A stretch of 64,000 nt of DNA, from contig OY540819.1 of NCBI GenBank assembly GCA_961205875.1, positions 10,232,501 through 10,296,500 of the forward strand, read 5' to 3'. The stretch is from Sialis fuliginosa (Eukaryota; Arthropoda; Insecta; Megaloptera; Sialidae). Numbering within the stretch: position 1 is the first letter of the stretch; each line of letters begins with the position of its first letter. Below the pieces are notes generated by a model. It was given only the letters and a program-made list of their open reading frames with translations. It did not search any database and was not told where the DNA came from. Both the position numbers and the translations under genes were made by a program. Shown in pieces: positions 11,501-22,748 of the stretch.

Positions 11501-12825
11501 ATAATTTATTGTATGTTCTATATTATAATAGTATGGAAAAAGAAGAAGAGCTTGGCATATTCTCAAAATAGAAATATCAATTTAAAGATATGAAAATTAG
11601 AAGGTACATAATAACTTACTTTAACAGAAAAAAATGTCAAAAGCAAGCCTGTCCTCACATACTATTATCCCATACCATATTATGTTAATTAGACTTGTGA
11701 ACACTACCAATCACACTAGATAACACAAACCATACAAACATTACACTAATTGTAATTTCATTATTAGGTTTAATGGTTTTATAGTGATTTAAAAGTGTTA
11801 TTTTTTCTTATTTCGATACGGAACATTAAAAATGTTTTAAGTAAAAATGCATAGATAAAAATATTGTCTTAATTTTTCGCTAATAAACACATATACAAAA
11901 CAAAAGTTATTGTTTCAATTATTAGTTTTCGTAGATCTTTCTGCTGAGATATATGAAAAAAATATTAAAATGTCAGTTCTAGTTAAGTATTGTATATCTT
12001 TGCATATATTCTACATATATAGTTTGAACAACTTCAATTAAGTGAACAAAGTGAGCATGCTAATTCTTTATAATTGCAATAACAGATGGTTTTAATTGGT
12101 TACAATACAACTACTATGCGTCTATTCCACGTATTAACAATTATTGTTTCTCCAACTACAATCTCTCCAAAACAACAAATATTAATCCTTATTAAAAACA
12201 AAACAACGTTATATCTGTCTAGTCTATGATTACTAACTCCAGTAAAACAAACGACAACTGTAAACATAAAAAACACCATTGTTGTTCGAGTGTTTTGCGA
12301 TTAACATTTATAGCACAGTAAAACAATACACATGGAAACTAAAAAAGGCGAAAAACATTTAAAAGTAAATAAAATTTTTATTTGATTCGTGCTAGTTGGA
12401 AATGCCGTATGTGTATTGTGAAGTTTTATAGTATAGTTAATAAGTAAGTTGCTCTGTCGAGCTAGTAACAGAATCGGACTGGTCACCTCGAATAATTAAT
12501 GCTGGTCGGAACGAACGCAACCTGATATATAACGACAACTAGTCGTGTATCTTTGCATTGTTTTTCCTACAAAAGCGTAAATATATAGTCCCTTGGAGTT
12601 CTTTACAATTCGTAAACTATATCTATGTATAAAGAAAACATGTTTTAATGTATAGTCTTGTTTGTTTTAAAATGTGTAACGTGATTGAATCTGCAGTTCA
12701 ATGCTAGTTTATAATAATACTAGCGCATTGGACTCGGTGTTATCCGGGGATATAAATTTAATCTGTAATAAAACTATTAAGCAATGTTTTCACTTATCGC
12801 TAACTATTTACTATTTAAGATACGA
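11501..12825. other. No gene; short repeat H at 11692-11750
   Basis: 11692-11750 (ACTTGTGAACACTACCAATC, then CACTAGATAACACAA) recurs at 24343-24405, just past repeat L copy 2, and so may be part of a larger repeat. The patch 12440-12560 is less AT-rich and contains ATAATTAATGCTGGTCGG. Otherwise AT-rich. Confidence 0.35.
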
Positions 12826-13507
12826 CGGGGACGGCATTTGCCCCGGGTGGCAAATTTGAGGTAGTCACAAAAAAAAGGTCATGAAAACTAGATAATTACT
12901 ACATAGCAAATTCGAAAAAAAATGTTTTCAATTTTCATATTTAGCATAAAGTGCAAAGAGGGGGGGGATGTGCTATCTGCCCCGGACGGCAGAAACCTAC
13001 GGTACGCAATTCTCTCCGACGTTTGTTTTTTTTCACAAGGGTTGGGTGTATGCCACTGTACGTGGACTATTCGGAGCCACTTACAGGTGCATTTTTGAGT
13101 TAGAAAAAAATATAAAAATAGCGTCATATTCTACTAATTGAGATCTACATTTGGACACTCTACATGCCTATATATAATATAAAAATTAAAAAATCTCCCT
13201 ATTATTCTAAAATTTAAAATTATATTGTTGACTTTAGTATTTATCGTTGTAAGTTCAACCAAAACCTCGTTACCAAATATTTTTTAGATTTTTTGAGCCA
13301 GTAGCTACCGAGTTAGAGGGGGGGGGGGGGGGGCAAAATAAAATACTGCTTGGAGTTCCCTGCTCGCACCATTTTTGATTGAGATTTTTTGGATTTGCTT
13401 TAAAGCCCCTGCAGGCGCTTCTTCTTATTTTTTTTCTAAATTAAGAAAAAGGGTCAAATTCTACTGGTTTGGTTATATAATTTGACGTGCCACATGCCCC
13501 TCCCCTG
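12826..13507. mobile_element. Possible hAT-like non-autonomous element
   Basis: It starts CGGGGACGGCATTTGCCCC and ends GCCACATGCCCCTCCCCTG. The reverse complement of the end (CAGGGGAGGGGCATGTGGC) resembles the start. The interior repeats the 'GCCCCGG..GGCA' motif near 12983. I could not find a matching 8-bp target duplication, so the boundaries are provisional. Confidence 0.4.
13318..13333 (+). repeat. Poly-G tract, 16 bases
   Basis: An uninterrupted run of G within the GC-richer element at 12826-13507. Runs of this kind are length-variable and may be miscounted in assembly. Confidence 0.9.
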
Positions 13508-13789
13508 ATTTTTTAAATAAATGTGTAGGTACATCTTTTACTAAAGGACATCATTTTACATGTTCAGTAAAAATTTCAAGTTTCTAACTTATATAATTTA
13601 CGAGAATTTTGCTTTGACTGAAAAGGACGGACGCACAACAAAGAGAGATTAATAGGGTTTTTTAAGAATAGAAGTAAGAAAACTACAATATCCACATAAT
13701 ATGTATGTAAACAAAACTGCAAGAAAAGAATGAATATAATATTTTCAACGATTGTAAAATATCATTCTCATAATAAATTTTCAGCGTTA

Positions 13790-14110
13790 AGCTCTAAGTT
13801 CATCTCGCAGCTTAGACAAAATGAGCACAGTGCACGTAAAGAGAGGGAACAACGACACGATGTTGTTGTGAACTTCTTCCAGGGGAGTATAGATGGCACC
13901 AGGTGCATTCCACCAGGTCTTAGCTAATGGATTTGTGACTCGGACTGGGGATTAACGTGGCATTAACTGTTTCCAGCAACCGAACACTACCACCACCCTT
14001 CCTGTCATCGTAAAAACTCTCCCACGGGTTTGTTTTGGATTCCGTGCTCGGTTTGCTCTGAATTATGTCGAGTCGATGCGGTAGGCGGTGACTGCCTGTC
14101 GTAATCATCT
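13790..14110. promoter_or_regulatory. Candidate regulatory or exonic island
   Basis: A balanced-GC island with open frames of 62-65 codons on both strands, neither recognisable (13730-13927 plus, 13920-14108 minus). CACCAGGTGCATTCCACCAG contains a CAGGTG E-box. Sharp composition change against both flanks suggests selection, but I cannot tell enhancer from untranslated exon. Confidence 0.3.
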
Positions 14111-14669
14111 ATCAGTCCTTTCCTAATTGTAAGATTTGTGATTATTTTTTTGCTAATCGTAATTTGGGAATCTCTGCTCGGTAAATATAAACGAATATAC
14201 GTATATGGTACAATTTAATGCTGTAATCAATACATTTTTTCTTAAATATGCATTTTATTTTTTATAACATGTGAAGGTTTATAAATTTATAACGAAAGCT
14301 AAATGTAACTTAAAAACTACTTATTCTTACATCTATTCACTAATTTTAATATTATGGAAACAATAAATAGAATTTAATATAATTTAAATACATACGTTTG
14401 ATATTTTGTTACAGTTGATAATGTTACTTTTGAATTTTGAATAAATATCACATTCATGGCTTACTTGATTAGAGGTATATTATTTAAATCAATCTCAAGC
14501 CAAATTCGATAATGTCTAATTTAGTTTTTTTTTTATAAAAAAGTAAATGTATCACGTTATGGTAATCAATTTTGAGTATCAGTGGTTTTAAATAATTATA
14601 AACTTTGAAACAAACGTTTATACTGTTAATATTAACGTATAATTGATATAAATTAATTTAAAACTGACA
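14111..14669. other. AT-rich sequence, nothing identified
   Basis: No feature supported. A 104-codon minus-strand frame starts here at the repeat L boundary and runs into that repeat (14618-14932). Confidence 0.4.
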
Positions 14670-15128
14670 AAACAGGTTGGGCACGCACATGGTAGGGTTC
14701 CGTAGTCATTCTCACTACGATTTATAAAAAAATCATAAAATATTTGTGTTACAGTGTTCGTTATAATTTTCATTGAAAGTACTAATTTAAAGCTACAATC
14801 TGGAATTTTTACAGATTTTTTGAATCGATAGTTTAGAAAATGGAGGGGGAATGCTCTGGTAACGACATTGAACGCAAATATATCGTATTTATGTTGAATT
14901 TTAGGATACCTATCTAAAGACTCTCTACTCAATGGGATAAGTGAAGAAAAAATTGAATATACTTTTCTATGGAGAGTCCAGAAATTTTTTTTTTAAATCT
15001 CAACATTATCAATTTACGTCCGTATACCAAATTTCATATTAATCGGTACAGTATTTATATAGGTACAAACGGACGGACGGACTGAGCGAAACTATAACGG
15101 TTCCTAGTTTTCTACGGAACCCTAAAAA
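14670..15128 (+). repeat. Lepidopteran-type dispersed repeat L, copy 1
   Basis: It starts with GGTTGGGCACGCACATGG and GTAGGGTTCCGTAGTC. It ends with a GGACGGACGGACTGAGC run and TTTCTACGGAACCCTAAAAA. The TAGGGTTCCGTAG / CTACGGAACCCTA pair forms an inverted repeat near the ends. Copies 2 and 3 are at 23732-24268 and 42322-42690. This end sequence is one I associate with lepidopteran genomes; I do not assign a transposon class. Confidence 0.75.
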
Positions 15129-15404
15129 TCATCTATTTCATACAACTTCTATTTAACAAAATATACTATCTATTAATAATTCTTGAAGGTGAATTGTGTC
15201 ATTCTCAACGTTCCATATTTAAAATGTAACCAAACGATAGTTAATTAAAATTAATTAAGTTCCAAAAAACAATACAGAAATACAATTAGCAAGTAAACAT
15301 ACAAAAAACGTAAACTCCTAAAGTATTTAAAATGAATTTAAATTAGAATCATTTGCAAAAAGTTAGCAGAATCGACGAATATTAATACATTTAAATAGTA
15401 AGCG

Positions 15405-15660
15405 GCGATGTAATGAAATCAGCGGGCGGGATGGGCAAACACTCGTCCGAGCTGCAAAGTTTTGTGCAAAGAGGCGAAAGTAAATGTACACAGCACCGAC
15501 TGCGTCTTCGCCGGCTTTTGGGATTTGCATACACAAACGTCAACTCTCCAAGCCACACCCTTTCTTTCCGTTCAGAGCTGGCTTTAATTCTTTATCAAAG
15601 TATTATTGATAGCATTGATCAAAGAGTGACGCATCGATTCCTGATTTCTGAGTATTAGTA
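15405..15660. promoter_or_regulatory. Candidate enhancer with TCF and octamer sites
   Basis: A balanced-GC island. TTTATCAAAG lies at 15591-15600 and TTGATCAAAG, a close match to the TCF/Pangolin consensus, at 15615-15624; the two are 24 bp apart. ATTTGCAT (reverse octamer, POU type) lies at 15523-15530. The 81-codon plus-strand frame here has no recognisable domain. Wnt-responsive regulation is an inference from the motifs. Confidence 0.4.
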
Positions 15661-15904
15661 GCATCTCGTTACTAACAAACTTTATTAATCAGAGCTGGCC
15701 TTACATTATTTCAACTAAATATTCATTGTTGGCAGAATTGATAACAGAGCTATTTATTTTTCTAATAAATATTTACAAAATTTTCAAAATGCGTAATCAG
15801 AATTTTTATTTTCTGGGTATAAGTCATGTCTCTTTAATTTTGAACTTTATTTGTAACTGCCAACGTTGTATATTTTTTTATATTAGCAGCATAAATAATA
15901 ATTT

Positions 15905-16560
15905 AAAACAAGGGATGAAATATAATTCTTTTTTTTGCTTTTTATTCATTATACAAAATCGTAAATATCTCCGCTCTTATCCGAGATAAGAGGTTGTTTT
16001 TCTCCCTAAAACTCCCTTTTCTGAAGTATTTTTTCCGCTGGACCGAATGTAACTAATTACAACCCTCCATACGTGACAGAGGATGAAATATTTAATTATG
16101 TTTTTATTTGTATTCGTTAGGTACTAATACAAAATCGTAAATATCTCGGATCTTAGTTAAAAATTGCAAAAACTCACCCCCTGTCTACCCCTGCCATTAA
16201 CAGTTGAATGTCAAAATTTTTTTGCCTAAATTCAACCTTATAATTTAAACAGCTATACAGATAAACATATCACAAACCCACCTCCTGTCTATCCCCGCCA
16301 TTAGGAGTTGAATGTCGATTTTTTTTTTAAATAGAAGTCTATTTTGTCCTAATTTACCCTTTATAACAATAGCAACTATGCAAATAAACATACCAAAAAC
16401 TCACTCTCATCAATATAGAAATGTTTATTTTTGTTGAATATTATTTTGTCCGAATTTACCTTTACAGTTGTGTAGATAAATATATCAACATTTAAAAAAT
16501 TTAACACCAATCCCCCATCTGCCATCTCTTAGTGGTTGAATTTTCATTTAAATTTTTCAT
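15905..16560 (+). repeat. Degenerate tandem repeats
   Basis: Two related units begin near 15911 and 16080, sharing GATGAAATAT and ACAAAATCGTAAATATCTC. They are followed by about four degenerate units of about 95-120 bp from 16167 to 16560, sharing CACCnnCTGTCTAnCCC, AGTTGAATGTC and ATAAACATAnCA. The units have diverged strongly, so the duplication is old. Confidence 0.65.
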
Positions 16561-16659
16561 AAATAGAGAATATACTCGCAAACAAAAACAAATAAATATC
16601 TAAGTATTTTTTGTTTCCAAAAAATCAGTTTTATTTCATTGCCCCAATACAGCCCTGTA

Positions 16660-16870
16660 TGGAACGTCCGGAAACAGTTTTGAGAGGACTGCACTTACTA
16701 CGAATGGCTTTATCGTGTCTACCCCACACCCAGATGGGTGTCTTCAACCCCTTCGTTTGATAGAGGTAACGTTAGATAGTCAAATATTGCTTTTAAAAGT
16801 TGCCGGTGTCGTATTTAATCAGTGTTAGTACAACTCGCATGGATGCCATCATAATGCTTTCGAAATTCAT
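16660..16870. promoter_or_regulatory. Candidate regulatory island
   Basis: A balanced-GC island with a palindrome ACACCCA-GA-TGGGTGT at 16726-16741 and ATGGCTTTATCGTGTC. No reading frame of note. Regulatory function is inferred only from composition and motifs. Confidence 0.25.
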
Positions 16871-17176
16871 TTGAATTGGAAATTAACTTATTGAATGTTT
16901 ACAGTACTTCATTGCTGAAACAACTTTGTATTTTTTGCTTCGAAATACGAAAGTTTTTAAAACATGAAAAAAATTATCTACTGATATGAAATAATTAACA
17001 AAAATGTTCATTTCATGATTTCTACTTGGTGGAGAAAATTGTTTTCAAACTAGGAATTTAGTATTTAAAAGTATTCATACAATTTTAAATAGAAAGTTAG
17101 TTAAAACTCATATAGATATAAATATATTAGGCTTTTCCAGTCTGTTTGCTGGACCGCCTTCAAACTTACTTTAATA

Positions 17177-17694
17177 AGGTGGTGGCTCCATTCTTGGCCA
17201 CTTTAAGAGCACGGTATTCTGTTTTTTTAAATTAATGGGCTTCTTTTTTTGTAATTATCATGAACTCATGTTACTAATAAAACAAGTACCTCTTTATTAA
17301 ATCAATTTAATTACCAAAGTCTGCAAATATAGTTTGTTTTTTAAATTATAGCCTTTTATTTTGTTTATGTTTTTTCTCAAGTAATGGATAAAGTAAAACC
17401 AGTAATGGGCACCCAGTGATAGACACTTGCTAATGATTACAAAATGATAAGTACTACGACAATAACATAATAATTAATAAATAGATTACACTAATAATTA
17501 GTTTAAATGTCCACCATTTTGACACCCGTTGACCGATTGTCGTCAAATTAAGCTGTTTTACAGTTAAGTATCTATAGATTATGATTCAGTACTGGCAGTA
17601 TGTAATCAAATATCAACAAATATTTATAATTTCGTACATTTAATTAAACAAGTATTCAACACTGGGTTAGCATCCAAGACTGGTACCAGTACCT
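17177..17694 (-). mobile_element. Family A miniature element, copy 3
   Basis: TA-flanked (17175-17176, 17695-17696). The left terminus AGGTGGTGGCTCCATTC has several changes from consensus; the right terminus ACTGGTACCAGTACCT is better kept. The interior matches the family along its length in reverse orientation. It lies about 760 bp from copy 4 in the same orientation. Confidence 0.85.
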
Positions 17695-17696
17695 TA

Positions 17697-18450
17697 TTTC
17701 GTTCCGTTGAGATTCATTTTAGAAAATCAGAATTAATGAAAACATGTAGACGCAGAAAAAATTGGCAGGGATAAAAGATCTTATACATTAATAAAAAAAC
17801 ATTAATTTGATCTTGGAGAAAATTCTGGCTTTTCCCAGTTTTTCAGAAAGTGGCCACCCTATAAAATAAATAATAGGCATCGACCCAATTTAGATACTAC
17901 TTAAAAAGTAATAAATAATTTTACGAATTTGCGAACATGTATATCCAAATGAAATAGTAATAATTATAAAATACAATTTCTCAAATAGCATTATTTTATG
18001 GAGAACACGCGGGAATGGGAAACGCACAGAAGAGTTTTCACCATAAGCCACGCAAATAACAAGGGATTACGTATAATAATTTGATATTAATTTTGAAGTC
18101 AGTAAGTCTATTGACAGGTAGTTAATTAAACGAGGTAATTAAATGTTTATTCTGAGCTGGAAACTTTCAACTCCTTCTCTCATTTATTTGCGGGCGCATA
18201 CAATGTTCAATTTGTCCCGTCTTAACAGAGAGAGAATAACTCATTATTTATTTTCTTGTGATAATTTCGATTAGGTAGAAATTACTTCATTGTTTTGTGA
18301 AACACTACATTTATTGTACTTTAATTAATTTACGTATTGTTATTTTTAAAATAAATAAATATTCGTACATATCTGCCTTGATTTATTAAGGGGGAAAGCC
18401 ACTGTGACGGAAAAAATCAATTTTTTTTATGCATTTTTTTAAAGTATACA
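17697..18450. other. No gene between two family A copies
   Basis: Mostly AT-rich. 18000-18060 and 18165-18240 are slightly richer in GC. No feature supported. Confidence 0.35.
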
Positions 18451-18452
18451 TA

Positions 18453-18939
18453 AGGTACTGGCACCAGTTTTGGCCGCTATAAGAGCAAGGTTTACTGTTT
18501 TTGTGATTGACGGGCTTCTTTTTTGTAATTCTCATGAACTCATGTTACTAATAAAACAAGTAACTCTTTATTTAATCAATTTAATTACCAAAGTCACCAA
18601 ATATAGTTTTTTTTTTTTAATTATTGCCTTTTATTTTTTCTCCAGTAATGGATAAAGTAAAACCAGTAATGATAAGTACTACGGCGCAAAATATACAAAT
18701 GAAAGAATCGTCAAATTTGAAACAATGTAAAGCAATTGCTATGATAATATAATAATTAATAAATAAATTATACTAATAATTAATTAGTTTAAATGTCCAC
18801 CATTTTAACACCTATTGACCGATTTTCATCAAATCACGCTGTAAGACAGTTAAATGTATCAACAAATATTTCTAATTCAGTACATTTAATTAAAAAATAG
18901 CCATTACTGGGGTCATATCCAAGACTGGTGCCAGTACCT
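18453..18939 (-). mobile_element. Family A miniature element, copy 4
   Basis: Both termini are well kept (AGGTACTGGCACCAGT left, ACTGGTGCCAGTACCT right) with TA on each side (18451-18452, 18940-18941). It is shorter than the full element through internal deletion around the TAATGAGCACCCAGT block. The 61-codon frame at 18470-18655 starts at the ATGG.CGCTATAAGAGC block next to the terminus, as in other copies. Confidence 0.9.
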
Positions 18940-18941
18940 TA

Positions 18942-19599
18942 TTCAAAAATATGTAAAAAAAATTAAGTAAAATTCCGAAAATTGCCCGAGTTACAGTCAA
19001 TTTAGTGAGAGCAGATAACGTGGCCAATTATGACCCTCAGAAAACTTTAAACGTGTTTTTCTCGAAACAAGCGCCAAAAACTAAAAAATTATTTTTATAA
19101 CTCCAGTTACTATATCAGCTTTCTTGGTAAAACGGTTCAGTAGTTACTATAAGGCAGACATAACTTATAAATTATAATTCAAATGGTTCGTAAATGTAAA
19201 GAAAGTAATTTCCTATAATTTATGTCTCATATTTTTTTTCATTATTTTATCTGTTAGCCAGAAAGATTTGTTTTATATATTTTTTCTTTAACACTTAATT
19301 TCGGCATGCGTGATTCTAGTCCGATAGCTTAATAGTATTGTTGATTTTTGATTAGGTAGCTGCCAATGGTCCGATCACAGCAGGTGACTTTATTTTGACC
19401 TTTTCCAATATTGTAATATAACTTTTGCTGTTCTACTTTTGAATAAATTGTAAAAATCAATAGTACGTACTAATATAAATCGTTAAATACAAATTAATTT
19501 AAGGGTAGTATCGGAACAACGTTCATAAAAACTCTTTTTTATATTCAATACTTATCGTGGGTCATAAATAATTTAAATACATGCTATTATATAAAAGAG
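18942..19599. other. AT-rich sequence, nothing identified
   Basis: No feature supported apart from a short less-AT patch near 19310-19400. Confidence 0.35.
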
Positions 19600-19830
19600 A
19601 GATGTAATAAAATCTGTCCAGTTGGCCATGGAACGAGTATACTGCATAGCGTTGTCCCATATTCGGTCGATAGTTGGGTCAAACACTATAAAAAGCGTAT
19701 AATTCACTTAAACTTATTGCCTGACAGCCAGAGGTTGCTGATAAGGAATCGTTCCCAGTTTATGGCAGTAGATAGCATTAACTCATTAGCAGTAAGTAGC
19801 CATAGTCAACCATTGAGAATTGATTTTTTT
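19600..19830 (+). promoter_or_regulatory. Candidate regulatory island with TATA-like motif
   Basis: A moderate-GC island. TATAAAAA at 19687-19694 follows GGTCGATAGTTGGGTC. A frame opening about 25 bp downstream (19717-19992) begins at TTG, its first ATG is at about 19762, and its product has no recognisable domain. A core promoter is possible but unproven. Confidence 0.2.
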
Positions 19831-19999
19831 TCTCTAAATTTTATTATCACTTTCATTGCATGGCCTTCATCCATTTTTCTTGCTTTTATGTTTATAGATT
19901 TTTTTAGCGCAGGGATTTCCAACCTTTTCAAGAAGAAGAATACATCAATTATATTCAAAAGAAGAAGAAATGTTATTTATATTAATACGTGAACAAATT

Positions 20000-20230
20000 G
20001 TCGTACGTTTTTTTAGTATTTATTGTAAAATACACAAAAAAATCATGTGTGTATGTTGCCGTTAAGGCAGGTAAAATCAAGTTAACATACACAAATGATT
20101 TCTCCTCTCGCGGTTTATTTTCTCTAGCATCGTTCAACAACACAGCAATACTCCTAGCGCCACCAAGCGGCAAAAATAAATAGTTTTGGGTTTCTGCGTA
20201 TAGAGATTTCAATTTACGTTCAATTGATCC
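20000..20230 (+). repeat. Dispersed repeat B, copy 1, with hairpin
   Basis: It shares blocks with 59640-59948 in inverted orientation, including TGCCGTTAAGGCA, GTTAACATACACA, a GCGCCACCAAGCGGC-type block and AAATAGTTTTGGGTTTCTG. AATCATGTGTGTATGTT (20041-20057) pairs with AACATACACAAATGATT (20084-20100) around a loop containing TGCCGTTAAGGCA, giving a stable hairpin. Confidence 0.8.
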
Positions 20231-21020
20231 GGTCCGCTGAACGTAGTTTGGGAATCACTGGTGTAACGTATTAAAATATTAAAAGAAAATTGATTATAAT
20301 ATACTATTACTGACTTTGTTACCGTTTAAATAAATATTGATTATCTAGACTCATTGTTTTTAAAGTTAATATAACTTTAATTGAATAAAAGCAATATATG
20401 CGTCTATTAATTACTGGTGACATTATTGACAGAAACTATAAATAGAAAATACATTATTTATAGATAAGTATTATTTCCAGAACATAATATGTAGGTACCA
20501 CATTTCATACCTATATACATATGTCAATCTTATTTAAAAACATGATATTCATTAGTCCTAAACCATTTATTTGAGAAATGCTAATCAAAAAGATTTAAAA
20601 TTTTAATCTCACTACTAACATATGTATAAAAATGAAAAAGCTAAAATCAGAATTAAAACTAAATGAACTGCGAATGAATATAGTGTTTTAGATTTAAGGT
20701 TAAAATAATAATGATGTATAACTAACCTCTCAGTTATGGAGTTGACTTTTCTTTTTCTCGGTAAAGATGATAAATCTGAAAATAAAAGAAGTATTAAAAT
20801 ACCGTTTTAGCAATATACATAATACATATACATATATGTATGTCATAGAATTTCCCATTTATAATTTATTTATATACATATAATGTTAATGTTAATAAAT
20901 TATTTTAAAAAATCTTCTAACCATAGCAGACAAATGTCCAGTATAAAAGCTTAGTTAATAAAATTTGCTAGATTTCAAAAACATTCAAATGGAGTGTTAA
21001 AATTATTATATTACAGTTAT
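20231..21020. other. AT-rich sequence, nothing identified
   Basis: No feature supported on either strand. Confidence 0.4.
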
Positions 21021-21370
21021 ACAAGTCTTGAGGCTTCCGTGGTGATCTTGATATGGATCTTGGGGTCGGTTTGATCGAGTTATTGGCCAATAACATGACC
21101 AAACCGACGCAGAAGCTAAGATCCATAATTACAGTTCTCTTCGAGTTTTTGACAGATAGTGCATGTGCAGTAAGTGGTCTTTTACTATTTACATGCCTAC
21201 ATTTTTTTTCTACTTGAAATTTTTCAACTACACAAATTAGCCTTTACAACTGCAGTTGTCATTTTTGGTACTGCAGAAACAAGCTACAACTACACACTAA
21301 AATAACCCCTGTTTATTTTTACTTAATATGCATGCAACTGTCTGTCAAAAACTTCAAGAAAATTGTCATA
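21021..21370 (+). repeat. Dispersed repeat E, copy 1, with nested palindromes
   Basis: It begins CTTGAGGCTTCCGTGGTGAT, shared with 35299 and (inverted) 25393-25417. Three nested inverted pairs lie at 21052-21127: TATGGATCTT/AAGATCCATA, GTCGGTTTG/CAAACCGAC, and the central perfect palindrome TTATTGGCCAATAA. A second inverted pair of about 30 bp joins 21134-21165 and 21331-21363 (TTTTTGACAGA core). No coding capacity. Confidence 0.75.
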
Positions 21371-21548
21371 TATATTTGATACCCCATTTGCAAGCTTGTG
21401 AATATTTGTTTGTTAGGTAATACCGGACATAATACTTCCAATTAATATTTCTACACGTTGCATCGTTTTAACAACAAAATGTGAACATCCTTTTTTTGCC
21501 TGTAGACTTACCCTATTGTTTTATTTTGCACATTACTGTAAACATATA

Positions 21549-22081
21549 AGGTAGTGGCACCAGTCTTGGCAAATTTTTAATTAAATGTACTGAATTAGAA
21601 ATATGTGTTGATATTTGATTACTACCATTTCTGAATATTAATCTATATACATTTAACTATCTTACAGCGGGATTTTATGACAATCGGCCAATAGGTGTTA
21701 AAATGGTGGACATTTAAACTAATTATTAGTATAATTTATTTATTAATTACTATATTATCATAGCAAAAGCAACTGCTTTACATTGTTTCAAATTTGACGA
21801 TTCTTCCTTTTATATCTTTTGTGTCGTAGTACTTATCATTTTGTAATCATTAGCAAGTCTCTATCACTACGTGCTCATTACTGATTTTACCTTTGACATT
21901 ACTGGAGAAAAAACATGAACAAAATAAGAGGCTATAATTTAAAAACAAACTATATTTGGTGATTAAATAAATAAAGTTTTTATTAGTAAAATGAGTTCAT
22001 GAGAATTAGAAAAAACAAGCCCATTAATCCAAAAAAAACGAAAGCTTGCTCTTATAGCGGCCATAACTGGTGCCCTTACCT
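21549..22081 (+). mobile_element. Family A miniature element, copy 5
   Basis: TA-flanked (21547-21548, 22082-22083). The left terminus is AGGTAGTGGCACCAGTC; the right reads ACTGGTGCCCTTACCT. The interior is full length apart from a short gap near GATTAAATAAATAAAG. It carries the GTCAAAATGGTGGACATTT-type block typical of the family. Confidence 0.9.
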
Positions 22082-22199
22082 TACAATATTCAATATTCTA
22101 ATTAATTTCGCAAAAATACGGCAAACATACATAAATACATAATACTTATCATAATAGATTTTTTACAGCGCAATTTAGTATTTTGTATGTGTGTTACGT

Positions 22200-22400
22200 A
22201 AAACTAGAATGTTTGTATATGATTCCATAGGGTCGAGTCTGCACATAAAAGGTTAATCCAATATCCATTGGTCGGTCCCCATAAATCATGCGGCGCTTTA
22301 TCAATGATTCATCACCGAAGAGAATAAAACTCAATCAGGTTTGATTGAGTCAGCTGTTCTTTGATAAAAAAAAAACGCTAAAACACATTTAATTACTCAC
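22200..22400. promoter_or_regulatory. Candidate enhancer with dense motif cluster
   Basis: A balanced-GC island. ACTCAATCA (22329-22337) and TGATTGAGT (22342-22350) form a perfect 9-bp inverted repeat with a 4-base loop. It runs directly into an AP-1-like TGAGTCA (22346-22352), an E-box CAGCTG (22351-22356) and a TCF-like CTTTGATA. CATAAATCATG and ATGATTCATC upstream resemble Hox/Exd/Meis-type sites. The enhancer reading is inference. Confidence 0.4.
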
Positions 22401-22613
22401 GTGGAAGTATTTAAGGTACTGATATTTTGATTGGTTCTGTGTGAACTTCCGGGAAAAATAATTAAGATTCCTTGTGTAAAAATAATGATTTTTTTTGTAT
22501 GTTAAAATAACTTTTTTGACAAAATAATTGTGGGAGATATTTTAGCCAACCAGTTGTCATATTTTGTTGATATACTAATTTTAATACTAAAATACTTGCT
22601 TTACAGTGGCGTA

Positions 22614-22748
22614 ACAAGAATATTTTTTAGAGGAAATGCCATTTTTTTATTGGGGAGGGGGCATTGATATATAACATCGCCAGTTAAAAAATATGGGGTA
22701 GCCATGCCACCTTGATCTCCTCCCCCTCTCTCACTGGCTATGCAACTG
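22614..22748. mobile_element. Short hAT-like miniature element
   Basis: It starts CAGTGGCGTAACAAG and ends CTGGCTATGCAACTG (reverse complement CAGTTGCATAGCCAG). G-rich and C-rich stretches sit inside, and the same arrangement is seen at 57417-57545. No matching 8-bp duplication was found, so the class is tentative. Confidence 0.45.

Noticed and set aside
19717-19992. Gene just downstream of a TATA-like box
   Set aside because: The frame begins at TTG, its first ATG is 45 bp later, and the product is not recognisable; the TATA-like motif is common in AT-rich DNA.
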